Shown here in pieces: positions 50,700-59,217 of a stretch of 64,000 bases of DNA. The notes beneath the pieces were generated by a model, which searched no databases, had not been told where the DNA came from, and saw only the letters and a list, made by a program, of their open reading frames with translations. Source of the stretch: Pseudomonas multiresinivorans (GTDB lineage: Bacteria > Pseudomonadota > Gammaproteobacteria > Pseudomonadales > Pseudomonadaceae); the NCBI RefSeq assembly GCF_012971725.1, contig NZ_CP048833.1:496001-560000 (forward strand), in the 5' to 3' direction. How positions within the stretch are numbered: position 1 is the first letter of the stretch; each line of letters starts with the position of its first letter. Position numbers and translations under genes: made by a program.

Positions 50700-52211
50700 T
50701 TACTCCACGCTTTCTTCCTGCGGCTCTTCCTCGGCGCCGGCAGCAGCGCCGCCGCCCAGGCCGAGACCCTGCGCGGAGCCCATGGCGAAGGCCATGAATT
50801 CCGGCACGCTCATGTCCTTGCCATTGAACTTCACCTGGTCGTTGGCGTAGGCCAGCGAGCTGGACAGGGCATTGCCATCGAGCACGGCCCACTGCGAGTT
50901 CAGGGCCATGCCGCTGAACAGGTCGGTCATGGCGTCGGACTGCTGCTTGAGCGCCACCGGATCGACGCTGCCGGCAGCCTCGCCACCCAGCGAACCCTGC
51001 AGCGCGACGATGTCGCCGATCACCGCCTTGTCCACCTTCAGGTCAGCCTTGAGCGCGGCGAGGATGCTGCGCGCCATCTCGTCCGGCGTGGCAGCGGCGG
51101 CGTTTGGCTTGCGCAGGTCGACCGACAGCGAAGCCTTGGCTACGCCGTGGCTGGTCTGCAGGGACAGCTCGTCCAGCGAGAGCACCGGCGAACCTTCCAG
51201 CAGGGCCAGGCCGAGCTTCTTCAGTTCCTCTTCCTGCGCCGGGGTCAGCTCGGTGCTTTCCAGGCTGTCCAGGGCCATCTTGTTGTAGGACTCCTTGAAG
51301 GTCTTGAGCACGCCCTCGTCGAGGTTGCGCAGGCTCAGGTCCAGCTTCACGCCGCCGATTTCCTGGCCCTGCACCACAACCTTGCCGACGCGGTAGGAAA
51401 CGCTCTGGTCCAGGCCCTTGCCGCCCTGCTTGAGGGTCTCTTCGACCACGGCGTCGCGCAACTCGACTTCCGGCGCACCCGGCGACTTGATGTTCAGGCT
51501 CTTGATGGTGGCGGAGCTGGGGCCGAGGGCAAAACCGTTGGCATTTTCCTTCTTGTCACCCTGCATGCCCAGGTCGCGCAGCTGTACGCGCGCCGGCTGA
51601 CCGGTGTTCTCGTCGGTGAAGTCCAGGTCGACCTCGGCGAGGTTGCCCACGGCGCTGACGTCCTTCTTGTCGCCGGAGACGTTGAAGGTGATCTTGGCCG
51701 GGGACAGGCGCAGCTTGTCACTGTCCTTGGCGAATTCCAGGGCGGCGGTCTCAACGGCGCCTTCCTGCTTCTGGTCGTAATGGATGGTCAGCTCGCCGAA
51801 CAGCGGAGCCTTGCCGCCAGCGGCGGTGAACAGCGGAGCGGTGAGTTCGTTTTGCTCCAGGGCGAAATGGCTCTGCGCCATGACCGGCGCGAGCTTGCCC
51901 GCTGCCAGGCGCGAGGCCGGGAAGGGGCCGTGTTCGAGGCGGTCGGTGAAGACCAGGATCTGCGGCTCTTCGCCTTCCTTGCCGGTGAAGGAGAGGTTGT
52001 AGCGCGCGGTGCTGGAGAACAGCCCGCGCTGGATGTCCACCAGGGTCAGGTGGGCGCCCAGGCCGGGGGCTTCCTGCTGGAACAGTTGGTTGGCTTCGGT
52101 GATGCCGCGGTTCACTTCCTGCTCGACACGGCTGCCGGTGTACCAGGCGCCGGCAACGGCAGCGCCGACGATGGCAACGGGGATGGCGATGGCCAGGGCG
52201 GTCTTCTTCAT
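50700..52211 (-). CDS. YdgA/DUF945 family protein
   Basis: A 503-residue YdgA-like protein with one N-terminal membrane helix or uncleaved signal (residues 3-28) and a long beta-rich periplasmic part. DUF945 features include TLVDIQRGLFSSTARY and LEHGPFPASRLAAGKLAPV. The acidic tail ends EEEPQEESVE. Function is unknown; the fold suggests an AsmA- or lipid-transfer-like repeat, which is inference. ATG 52211 fits the signal better than the ATG at 52226. Confidence 0.85.
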   Translation of the reverse strand: MKKTALAIAIPVAIVGAAVAGAWYTGSRVEQEVNRGITEANQLFQQEAPGLGAHLTLVDIQRGLFSSTARYNLSFTGKEGEEPQILVFTDRLEHGPFPASRLAAGKLAPVMAQSHFALEQNELTAPLFTAAGGKAPLFGELTIHYDQKQEGAVETAALEFAKDSDKLRLSPAKITFNVSGDKKDVSAVGNLAEVDLDFTDENTGQPARVQLRDLGMQGDKKENANGFALGPSSATIKSLNIKSPGAPEVELRDAVVEETLKQGGKGLDQSVSYRVGKVVVQGQEIGGVKLDLSLRNLDEGVLKTFKESYNKMALDSLESTELTPAQEEELKKLGLALLEGSPVLSLDELSLQTSHGVAKASLSVDLRKPNAAAATPDEMARSILAALKADLKVDKAVIGDIVALQGSLGGEAAGSVDPVALKQQSDAMTDLFSGMALNSQWAVLDGNALSSSLAYANDQVKFNGKDMSVPEFMAFAMGSAQGLGLGGGAAAGAEEEPQEESVE

Positions 52212-52402
52212 GCTGATTCCTTTCAAGTGCGGCCGTACGGGGGACGTCCTGTCGACCGTGATTGTGGGGGTGGCGGCGGGATGCTAGCAGGCGCACTGCC
52301 ATCACTCCAGCGCCGTTGGCGACCGACTTCACAGCGCCAGCATTGACCGTCGGGACACGGCTGTCAGGATAGAACGCTCCGACCCACCGGGAAGAACCAC
52401 CC

Positions 52403-52789
52403 ATGCCCCTGCTGCACAGCCTGCACCACGTTGCCCTGATCTGCTCGGACTACCCGCGCTCCAAGCACTTCTACACCCAGGTGCTGGGCCTGAAGGTGGT
52501 CGCCGAGACGTATCGCACCGCGCGTGACTCCTGGAAGCTCGACCTGGAATTGGGCTATGCGCGGCTGGAGCTGTTCTCCTTCCCCGGCGCGCCGGCCAGG
52601 CCGTCTTATCCCGAAGCGCAGGGGCTGCGCCATCTGGCGTTCGCCGTGGATGACCTGGAGAGCGCCGTCGCCCATCTGCAGAACCACGGCGTGGCCTGCG
52701 AGCCGATCCGCGAGGACGAGCTGACCGGCAAGCGCTTCACCTTCTTCGCCGACCCGGATGACCTGCCGTTGGAGCTTTATGAGCGCTGA
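52403..52789 (+). CDS. VOC-family protein (YaeR/GloA2-like)
   Basis: A 128-residue glyoxalase-fold protein: SLHHVALICSDYPRSKHFYT, LRHLAFAVDDLESAV and ADPDDLPLELYE give the His/Glu metal positions. GloA2/YaeR proteins bind zinc or nickel and have no proven substrate. It is divergent from the YdgA gene (191 nt). Confidence 0.86.
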   Translation: MPLLHSLHHVALICSDYPRSKHFYTQVLGLKVVAETYRTARDSWKLDLELGYARLELFSFPGAPARPSYPEAQGLRHLAFAVDDLESAVAHLQNHGVACEPIREDELTGKRFTFFADPDDLPLELYER

Positions 52790-52810
52790 TTGCCTGCGGC
52801 CAACGCCTTT

Positions 52811-52842
52811 GTAGGATGGCGTGGAGCGCAGCGATACCCATC
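52811..52842. repeat. REP unit, family 3, single copy
   Basis: GTAGGATGGCGTGGAGCGCA at 52811, similar to the left arm of the pair at 50458, without an inverted partner nearby. Confidence 0.7.
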
Positions 52843-52880
52843 AATTCGGTGCGCCGACTGAGTTTCGGCGCCCGGTAACG

Positions 52881-53018
52881 CCCTCACCCTAACCCTCTCC
52901 CAAGGGGAGAGGGGACTGTCCCGAGAGCTCTGAAAATTTGGCGCTCGCCGGCTAACTCCCCTGTTTCGATGCGCGCCGAACCGCCCCCCCTCCCTGAGGG
53001 AGAGGGCTGGGGTGAGGG
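52881..53018. repeat. MITE-like CCCTCWCCC element, copy D
   Basis: A ~138-bp copy with CCCTCACCCTAACCCTCTCC at the left and CTGGGGTGAGGG at the right, located between the VOC gene and the AraC gene. It shares the internal segment GCTCGCCGGCTAACT with copy B (GCTCACCGGCTAACT). Confidence 0.82.
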
Positions 53019-53080
53019 AGAAATCCAGGGCGCCAATGCCCAGTCGAAACACCCGCAGGAGCGAGAAATCTGACGGCGGA

Positions 53081-54022
53081 TTACGCCGGCACGGCTTCGC
53101 TGTCCAGGGCACCGCGCAGGCTCGCCAGGTCGCGCAGCGGCGGCGCGCCGAACAGGCGGCTGTATTCGCGGCTGAACTGCGAAGGGCTCTCGTAACCGAC
53201 ACGATGCCCGGCTACTGCCACTTCCAGCCCCTCGGAGAGCAGCAGCCGCCGCGCTTCCTGCAGGCGCAACTGCTTCTGGTACTGCAGCGGGCTCAGGGCG
53301 GTCACTTCCTTGAAGCGGTGGTGCAGGGTGGACACGCTGAGGTTTACCTCGCGGGCCAGGTCCTCGATGCGCAGGGACTTGTCGTAGTTGCGGTTGAGCC
53401 ACTCGATGGCGCGGGTGACGCGGTGGGTCTGGCTGTCGGTCATCGCCAGGTCGTGCAGCAGGTGGCCCTGCGGGCCGCGCAGCAGGCGGTAGAGGATTTC
53501 GCGGACGAACAGCGGCGCCAGCATCTCGATGTCGCGCGGGGTATCCAGCAGGCGCATCAGGCGCAGCAACGCGTCGAGCACGGTGCAGTCCAGGCGTTGC
53601 AGGTAGATGCCCCGGCTGGCCGGGCGCGGCGCACTGCCGGCGAGGCCGGCCTCGGCGATCAGCCGGGTCAGCTCACCGGGGTCGATGTCCAGACGGATCG
53701 ACAGGTAGGGCTTCTCCGGCGAGGCCTCGATCACCTGGCCGGATACCGGCAGCGTCACCGACACCACCAGCAGGTTGAGTTCGTCGTAGCGATACACCTC
53801 GCTGCCCAGGCGCACTTCCTTGCAGCCCTGGGCGATCACGCACAGGGCGGGGCGATAGAGGGTCGGCATGCGGCCCTCGTGGGGGCAGTCGCTGCGACCG
53901 ACCAGCAGGGAATCGATGGCGGTCTCGAAGACGCCTTCACCCTGGCAGTGGCGCTGGATAATGTCGGCCAGCTCCTGGCGGCCGGCGGCAATGGGATCGT
54001 AGGCGGGAACGGACTGGGACAT
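53081..54022 (-). CDS. AraC regulator with AraC_N (PF06719-type) domain
   Basis: A 313-residue regulator. The N-terminal cupin-like domain (about 25-185) has RPALCVIAQGCKEVRLGSE, typical of the YqhC-type AraC_N group. Both HTH units are present: LRIEDLAREVNLSVSTLHHR (about 225-244) and the second ending GYESPSQFSREYSRLFG. It starts at ATG 54022. A 13-nt direct repeat upstream (54101-54113, 54214-54226) is a candidate binding site. The divergent ABM gene may be its target. Confidence 0.86.
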   Translation of the reverse strand: MSQSVPAYDPIAAGRQELADIIQRHCQGEGVFETAIDSLLVGRSDCPHEGRMPTLYRPALCVIAQGCKEVRLGSEVYRYDELNLLVVSVTLPVSGQVIEASPEKPYLSIRLDIDPGELTRLIAEAGLAGSAPRPASRGIYLQRLDCTVLDALLRLMRLLDTPRDIEMLAPLFVREILYRLLRGPQGHLLHDLAMTDSQTHRVTRAIEWLNRNYDKSLRIEDLAREVNLSVSTLHHRFKEVTALSPLQYQKQLRLQEARRLLLSEGLEVAVAGHRVGYESPSQFSREYSRLFGAPPLRDLASLRGALDSEAVPA

Positions 54023-54100
54023 GCACAGGACCTCCAGTGGCGGCGCTCGAAGCTTACGCCCACGGCACAGCGCCCAGTGTGACAGTAAGGCAGCCGCTGG

Positions 54101-54226
54101 AGGATCAGGCAAGCAATCGGCAGGAATGGACAAGCCGCAGCCCTCTCCACGCGCGCACCGCGGCGGTGCATGGCCCGGAAACGGCCTGTTACAGAGGCTG
54201 GCGAACCTGCCGCAGGATCAGGCAAG
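54101..54226. promoter_or_regulatory. AGGATCAGGCAAG direct repeats between AraC and ABM genes
   Basis: AGGATCAGGCAAG occurs at 54101-54113 and again at 54214-54226, in the same direction, inside the 311-nt divergent spacer. The repeats sit near each promoter and are likely AraC-protein sites. No gene is visible in the spacer. Confidence 0.5.
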
Positions 54227-54333
54227 AAGGCGGCAGCATCCGGATAACGCGCGGGCCTGACGGGGCCGTACTCTTGCTGTCAGTCGTCCGAGGAGCCACT
54301 TCGGACTTCTTCCTGTAATGCGGAGGACAGGAC

Positions 54334-54651
54334 ATGCACTGGCAAACCCCCATCGAACACGAATTGCAGATCCACCCCCGGGCGGGGCACGAGGCGGAAC
54401 TCGGCGCCCTGATCGACAATCTGGTCGACGGCGCACGCCGGGCGCCGGGGTGCCTGCGCTGCCAGTTGGTCGCCCGTGAGAACGGCCAGCCGTGGCTGCT
54501 GCAAGGCAGCTGGAAAGACGAAGACGCCCTGCTGGACTACTTCGCCACGCCCTCATTGCAGCTGCTCGGCGAAGTGCTTTTATGCCACTGCCGAAGCCTT
54601 AGCGGCGGCATAGTGGAAACCCTCGATCAGGCCACCGGAAAGGTGGCCTGA
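54334..54651 (+). CDS. ABM-domain (putative quinol monooxygenase-like) protein
   Basis: A 105-residue protein of the antibiotic-biosynthesis-monooxygenase fold: an N-terminal strand with a long helix, then GCLRCQLVARENGQPWLLQGSW and DALLDYFATPSLQLLG. These small dimers act as cofactor-free oxygenases or have no known activity. GGAGG lies about 8 nt upstream of the start. It is divergent from the AraC regulator and probably under its control. Confidence 0.72.
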   Translation: MHWQTPIEHELQIHPRAGHEAELGALIDNLVDGARRAPGCLRCQLVARENGQPWLLQGSWKDEDALLDYFATPSLQLLGEVLLCHCRSLSGGIVETLDQATGKVA

Positions 54652-54681
54652 GTCTTTTCAGGTAGAGAGCTTTCAGGCCCT

Positions 54682-57066
54682 TCAGTACTCCAGGCTCCAG
54701 CCCAGGGTGAAGGTGCGGCCACGGCCCTGGTAGTCATAGAGATAGGCCGGCCCGTAGGTCGGCGAATAGAACAGCGCGGCGCGCTGGCCCCAGACGGTGC
54801 TGTACTGCTTGTCCAGCAGGTTCTGGATACCGGCGCTGAAGGTGCCGAAGCCGGTCTTCTGCTCGCCCATCAGGTCGAAGGTGGTGTAGCCGTCGATTTC
54901 ATGGTCCGCATCGTCCTTCAGGTTGAACGCGTGCTGGGCCTGCAGGCGGGCACTGCGCTCACCATCGCCCCAGCCGACGAACGCGGTGGACTTGGACAGC
55001 GACGCATAGCGCGCATCACGCTTGATCCAGTCGCCATCGGCATCCTCTTCTTCCGAACGCACCAGGTGCAGCGTGGTGCCGCCCTGCCAGCCGTTGTCGA
55101 AGTAACGGGTGACTGCGCCCTCGAAGCCGAAGTCGCGGCTCTTCTGGTCTTCCACGTCGATGGTCAGGGTCGCCGCGTCGGTGGTGATGATCTTGTCCGA
55201 CCAGATGTAGTAGACCGCCGCCTGGGTCTGCCACTGCATGTCGCTGTAGCGCCAGCCGGTCTCGACCTGGCGGCTCTTGATGCCGGCCAGTGGGTTGTCG
55301 TCCACCGACAGACCAGCCTTGCCGTAGTACTTGGCCGGATCGGGAAGGTCGAAGCCTTCGCTGTAGTTGGTCCAGACCTGGTGGCCGTTCTTGAAGTCGT
55401 AAATGGCGCCGAGGTTGAACAGGTTGACCTGGTAGTCGTTGCTGCCACCGGGCACGCCTTTGAAGTCGTCCACCTCGACGTCCATCTTCTGGTGGCGCGC
55501 GCCGCCGGAGAGGGTCAGGTTGTCGGTGGCCTTCCAGTCCAGCTGGCCATAGAAGGACAGGCCATCGACGATGTAGCTCGGGTAGCGCGGTGCGCTGCTG
55601 GCGGTTTCCAGGTCCAGGCCGCCGCTCTCGGAGGACAGGCGCTGGTCGAAGACCTTCTGCTCGGCGTTGAAACGCTCGTGGTCGAGGTCCACGCCATAGG
55701 TGAACTTCAACGCATCCCACTGCTTGCTGAACAGGCCCTTCAGGCCGCTGACCTCGAAGTTCTGCTGCGAGCCGGCGAAGTACACACCCTTGGAGCCGGT
55801 CGGCTTGCCGGTGTTGTAGTAGGGGAACGGATAGAAGTTGTCGTCTTCCTTGCGGTAATACGCCTGCAGGTAGAAGTCCTGCTCCAGCAGGTTGCTGTGG
55901 TGGTAGTTGGCATTGAGCAGCACGCGGCGCGAGCGCGGTTCCAGGTCGGTGTCCAGGCCGCTGCGGATTTCCGCATCCTCCAGGTTCGACGGGCCCTGGT
56001 ACTTCAGGTTGGGAAAGTAGATACCGGTGCTGCCGTCGTTGCCCGAGTCGTAGTACTGCGCCAGCAGGTCGAGGCTCTGCTCGTCGGTGAACTGCGCGGT
56101 GAGGTTGCCCATCACGTCGACGGTGCGGTTGTACTGCAGGTCGGTCTGGGTGTTGTCGATGAAGATCTGGTTGCCACCGCCATCGTAGAAGGCTTCGTTC
56201 TTCTCCGCCGAGACGCCCAGGCGGCCGGCCACGCGGTCGTTGCCACCGCTGATGGACTGCGCGGCGCGAGTGGACAGGTCATCGCTGTTGTTGAAGCCGC
56301 TGGTGGCGCCCAGTTGCGTCTCGAAGCGCGCATCACCGGCTGCGCCCTTCTTGGTGATGATATTGATGATGCCGCCGGTGGCGCCGCCGCCGTAGATGGC
56401 GCTGGCGCCGGAGAGCACTTCGATGCGCTCGACGTTGAACGGCGAGATGCTGTCGAACTGGCGCGACAGGCCGCGCGAGCTGTTCTGGCTGACGCCGTCG
56501 ATCATCACCAGCACGTTGCGCCCGCGCATGTTCTGGCCGTAGTTGGTGCGGCCCTCGGGCGCCAGGTCAAGACCGGGAACTAGCTTTCCCACGGCCTCCT
56601 TCAGGCTGACGCCGGTGTCGAGCTGTTCACGCAGCTGGGTCTGGTCGACCACCCAGACGGTGCCGGGGATCGAGCTGATATCGGTGGGCGTGCGCGCCGC
56701 CACGCTGATCTGCATCGGCGCCAGGCTCAGGGCCGCGGAGTCGTCCTTCTCGCGCTTGAGCAGCACGGTGCGCTCGTCGGTGAAGCGCCAGCTCACGCCA
56801 CTGCCGGAGAGAAGTTGGTTGAGCGCTTCCTCGGTGGTGTAGGTACCGTCCAGCCCTTCGCTCTGCAGGCCCTGGATGTCCTCGGAGTTGAACAGCAGGT
56901 GCAGCCCGGCCTGGTCGGCAAACTGGGTCAGCGCGCTGTCCAGGCTGCGCGGGGCGATATGCAGCTCGACGGCGGCAGCGTTCGCAGCATGGACGACGGG
57001 CGCGGCGGCGCCGAGCAGGGAAGCGAGCAGGATCGCGCGGTGCAGCGGGGAAGGACGGTAATGCAT
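54682..57066 (-). CDS. iutA: TonB-dependent receptor, IutA/ChtA-type, with STN domain
   Basis: A 794-residue receptor. Signal peptide to about residue 27, STN signalling domain (about 34-107, ELHIAPRSLDSALTQFADQA), plug and barrel. The plug segment NVLVMIDGVSQNSSRGLSRQ and the C-terminal GPAYLYDYQGRGRTF, with TVWGQRA before it, match the aerobactin receptor IutA and P. aeruginosa ChtA. It should take up ferric aerobactin-like citrate-hydroxamate siderophores. The STN domain, absent from classical IutA, links it to the FecR/FecI pair directly upstream. No siderophore synthesis genes are present. Confidence 0.85.
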   Translation of the reverse strand: MHYRPSPLHRAILLASLLGAAAPVVHAANAAAVELHIAPRSLDSALTQFADQAGLHLLFNSEDIQGLQSEGLDGTYTTEEALNQLLSGSGVSWRFTDERTVLLKREKDDSAALSLAPMQISVAARTPTDISSIPGTVWVVDQTQLREQLDTGVSLKEAVGKLVPGLDLAPEGRTNYGQNMRGRNVLVMIDGVSQNSSRGLSRQFDSISPFNVERIEVLSGASAIYGGGATGGIINIITKKGAAGDARFETQLGATSGFNNSDDLSTRAAQSISGGNDRVAGRLGVSAEKNEAFYDGGGNQIFIDNTQTDLQYNRTVDVMGNLTAQFTDEQSLDLLAQYYDSGNDGSTGIYFPNLKYQGPSNLEDAEIRSGLDTDLEPRSRRVLLNANYHHSNLLEQDFYLQAYYRKEDDNFYPFPYYNTGKPTGSKGVYFAGSQQNFEVSGLKGLFSKQWDALKFTYGVDLDHERFNAEQKVFDQRLSSESGGLDLETASSAPRYPSYIVDGLSFYGQLDWKATDNLTLSGGARHQKMDVEVDDFKGVPGGSNDYQVNLFNLGAIYDFKNGHQVWTNYSEGFDLPDPAKYYGKAGLSVDDNPLAGIKSRQVETGWRYSDMQWQTQAAVYYIWSDKIITTDAATLTIDVEDQKSRDFGFEGAVTRYFDNGWQGGTTLHLVRSEEEDADGDWIKRDARYASLSKSTAFVGWGDGERSARLQAQHAFNLKDDADHEIDGYTTFDLMGEQKTGFGTFSAGIQNLLDKQYSTVWGQRAALFYSPTYGPAYLYDYQGRGRTFTLGWSLEY

Positions 57067-57163
57067 GCGGGTGAAATCCGTTCTTGTGTGGGCAGGGTCG
57101 CGTATTGAGAATTTTTCGCGTTCCTGCCTACGACGAAACGGTCATGCAAACCTTGCAGTGCTG

Positions 57164-57182
57164 AATGAAAAATATTTTCATT
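57164..57182 (-). promoter_or_regulatory. Fur-like palindrome before the IutA-type receptor gene
   Basis: AATGAAAAATATTTTCATT has perfect 8-bp arms around a 3-nt centre; TGAAAAATATTTTCA within it matches the 7-1-7 Fur pattern at 11 of 14 positions by my count. It lies about 100 nt upstream of the receptor start on the minus strand. Confidence 0.55.
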
Positions 57183-57215
57183 TTCTTGTTTGGACAGCCA
57201 CAGCGAGACCTTCCT

Positions 57216-57306
57216 GTAGGAGCGAGCTTGCTCGCGAACGAATTTCCCGGCAGCTCCGAGATTGGGCGGTTCGCGAGCAAGAACTAGGCGTCCCCCACGC
57301 TCCTAC
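57216..57306. repeat. REP pair, family 1, with an empty IS481-site variant
   Basis: A standard unit (57216-57239) is followed by an inverted unit (57268-57306) carrying AACTAGGCGTCCCCCACGC. On the opposite strand it reads GGACGCCTAGTTCTTGC, the uninterrupted form of the REP that holds IS481 at 30847. Confidence 0.86.
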
Positions 57307-57315
57307 AAAAAACGG

Positions 57316-58257
57316 TCAGGCGTTCGGCGCCGGGCGGATCAGCACCAGCCAGGGCAGGTGGGTGACCGTGACCGGCTGCAGCCGCTCCAGCGTCTTGAGC
57401 AATGCGCCTGGGTCCTGCAGGTCGAACACCCCGCTGACCTTGTGTTGGCGCAGCGCGCTGTCGGTCAGCACGATGCGCCCGGGCAGGTAGCGCTCCAGCT
57501 CGTCGAGCACCTCGCCCAGCGGGCGCTGGTTGAAGATCAGCTTGCCGCGCTGCCAGGCGCTGGCACTGGCGAGATCCAGCGGCTGCGCCGGCTCGGGCGC
57601 GGTGCGCTCGCGGTAGCTCAGGCGCTCGCCGGCGGACAGCCGCACCGGCGCGCTGCCAGCGCTGTTCACCTGCACCACGCCCTCGGTCACATCGACACGT
57701 ACCTGCGGCCCGCGGCTGTCCACATCGAAGCGCGTGCCCACGGCGCGCACCTCGCCGCCCCTAGCTTCGACGATAAAGGGCCGCTCCGCATCCTTTGCCA
57801 CCTCGAACAAGGCTTCGCCAGCATGCAGGCGCAGGCGCCGCTGCTGCGGGCTGAAGTCTACGGATAGGGCGCTGTCGCTGTTCAGCCAGACACGGCTGCC
57901 ATCGGCCAGCTGCAGCATCCGCCGCTCACCCGTGCGCGTGGCGTAGTCGGAGTACAGCCCGGCCAGCGGTTCGGGCTGGGCAATGGTGACGGCGATCGCC
58001 GCGACACAGGCGGCAGCGGCCAGCGCCAGCCAGCGGCGCGGGCGCCGGGCGCGGCGGCGGTAATCCTCGGCGTGGCGGGTTTCCGGCAAGCTCCCCCACA
58101 GCGCCTCTGCCTCGCGGGCGGCGCGCTCGTGTTCCGGGCTCTGCCCGCGCCAGCGCAGGAAGTCCATGCGCTCGGCGGCACCGGCACTGCCTGAATGCAG
58201 CTGCACCAGGCGCTCGATGGCTTCATCGCCCAGCAGGTTCTGTTCGACGCGGCTCAT
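57316..58257 (-). CDS. FecR anti-sigma regulator (system 2)
   Basis: A 313-residue FecR. Cytosolic segment to about residue 80 (EAIERLVQLHSG, SPEHERAAREAEALWG), membrane helix at about 83-102, FecR domain TGERRMLQLADGSRVWLNSD and EARGGEVRAVGTRFDV, then the STN-contact region. It overlaps the sigma gene by ATGA. ATG 58257 is the start; a longer frame to 58293 is unlikely. It precedes the IutA-type receptor in transcription order, across a REP pair. Confidence 0.9.
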   Translation of the reverse strand: MSRVEQNLLGDEAIERLVQLHSGSAGAAERMDFLRWRGQSPEHERAAREAEALWGSLPETRHAEDYRRRARRPRRWLALAAAACVAAIAVTIAQPEPLAGLYSDYATRTGERRMLQLADGSRVWLNSDSALSVDFSPQQRRLRLHAGEALFEVAKDAERPFIVEARGGEVRAVGTRFDVDSRGPQVRVDVTEGVVQVNSAGSAPVRLSAGERLSYRERTAPEPAQPLDLASASAWQRGKLIFNQRPLGEVLDELERYLPGRIVLTDSALRQHKVSGVFDLQDPGALLKTLERLQPVTVTHLPWLVLIRPAPNA

Positions 58258-58775
58258 GGCGCGTCTCCCTGGCGCTGCGCCCAGTCGCGGCAATGGCGCA
58301 TGGCCTGGACGATGTACTTGCCCACCATGCTCTCGGAAACGCCCAGGCGCTGGGCGATCTGCGCGTGGGTGAGGCCGTCGAGGCGGTTCATCAGCAACGC
58401 CTGGCGGGCATTGGCGGGCAATTGGTCGAGGGCGGCGTCGAGGTGCTCCAGCGCCTCATGGGCGAGCAGGCGGTGCTCCAGCCCGGACGCGGGATCGCTG
58501 AGGTCATCCGCGGCGGCTTCATCGACATGCAGCTCAGCCAGCCGGCCCTCGCGGCGCAGGTTGTCGATGGCGATGTTGCCGGCGACGCGGAACAGGTAGG
58601 CGCGCGGGTCCTGCACCTCGGCTTCGGCGGGGTGGTCGGCCAGGCGCAACCAGGTGTCCTGGGCCACGTCTGCCGCGCGCTGGTTGTCGCCCAATCGCCG
58701 CGCAAGGAAGCGCATCAGGTCCGCGTAATGCGCCTGGAAGCTCTGCAGCAGGGAGGAGGAGGCGAAGCGCCGCAT
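58254..58775 (-). CDS. FecI-type ECF sigma factor (system 2)
   Basis: A 173-residue ECF sigma factor with LARRLGDNQRAADVAQDTWL (region 2), PRAYLFRVAGNIAIDNLRRE and region 4 LDGLTHAQIAQRLGVSESMV. ATG 58775 is the start; longer frames pass through the Fur-like box. It should transcribe the IutA-type receptor gene. Confidence 0.9.
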   Translation of the reverse strand: MRRFASSSLLQSFQAHYADLMRFLARRLGDNQRAADVAQDTWLRLADHPAEAEVQDPRAYLFRVAGNIAIDNLRREGRLAELHVDEAAADDLSDPASGLEHRLLAHEALEHLDAALDQLPANARQALLMNRLDGLTHAQIAQRLGVSESMVGKYIVQAMRHCRDWAQRQGDAP

Positions 58776-58849
58776 GATGGCCGAAATACCCCGAAAAACC
58801 GGCCAACGTCTGTCAGACCGATGCGAAGGGACGGCAGCATACACCGAAT

Positions 58850-58864
58850 CGAGAATTATTATCG
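58850..58864 (-). promoter_or_regulatory. Fur-like box before ECF sigma factor 2
   Basis: On the minus strand CGATAATAATTCTCG matches the 7-1-7 Fur pattern at 11 of 14 positions by my count. It lies 75 nt before the sigma-factor ATG and just after the stop of the DOPA-dioxygenase-like gene. Confidence 0.5.
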
Positions 58865-58878
58865 AATGCAAAAACGTG

Positions 58879-59217
58879 TCAGCTCGTGAACTGCGAGAGG
58901 TCCAGCGGGCGCACTTCGCCCATCCACAGGCCGTGGTCGCGGTGGTCGCGCAGGTCATCGCCGGTGTTGGGATGAACGAAGATCACCAGGCCATCGCGAT
59001 TCAGCGCCAGCCACGGCACCAGGGTGGCGAAGGTGGCGTTGTCGAAGGCCAGTTGGCAGCTCCAGTCCGGATGCGGGCCGACCGGGCGCTCGTGCACCCG
59101 ACCCATCTTCGCGCCGAAGCGGCGCGCCGCCTCTTCGCACAGCGCGCGGGCGCGCTCGAGGCTGCTCGCGTCGAAGTAGACGTGGGCGTGGAAATCCTTG
59201 ATCGGGGTGTCGTTCAT
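58879..59217 (-). CDS. DOPA 4,5-dioxygenase family protein
   Basis: A 112-residue protein of the DOPA 4,5-dioxygenase family: FHAHVYFDASSLERAR, GPHPDWSCQLAF and FVHPNTGDDLRDHRDHGLW, giving the conserved His set. Bacterial members are small and mostly unstudied. It starts at ATG 59217, overlapping the stop of the LysR gene (ATGA). I recall a similar hypothetical gene in this place in P. aeruginosa (near PA0033). Confidence 0.82.
   Translation of the reverse strand: MNDTPIKDFHAHVYFDASSLERARALCEEAARRFGAKMGRVHERPVGPHPDWSCQLAFDNATFATLVPWLALNRDGLVIFVHPNTGDDLRDHRDHGLWMGEVRPLDLSQFTS

Noticed and set aside
9733..57306. REP arrays considered as CRISPR
   Set aside because: Units are in inverted pairs at scattered sites, without regular spacing, spacers or cas genes.
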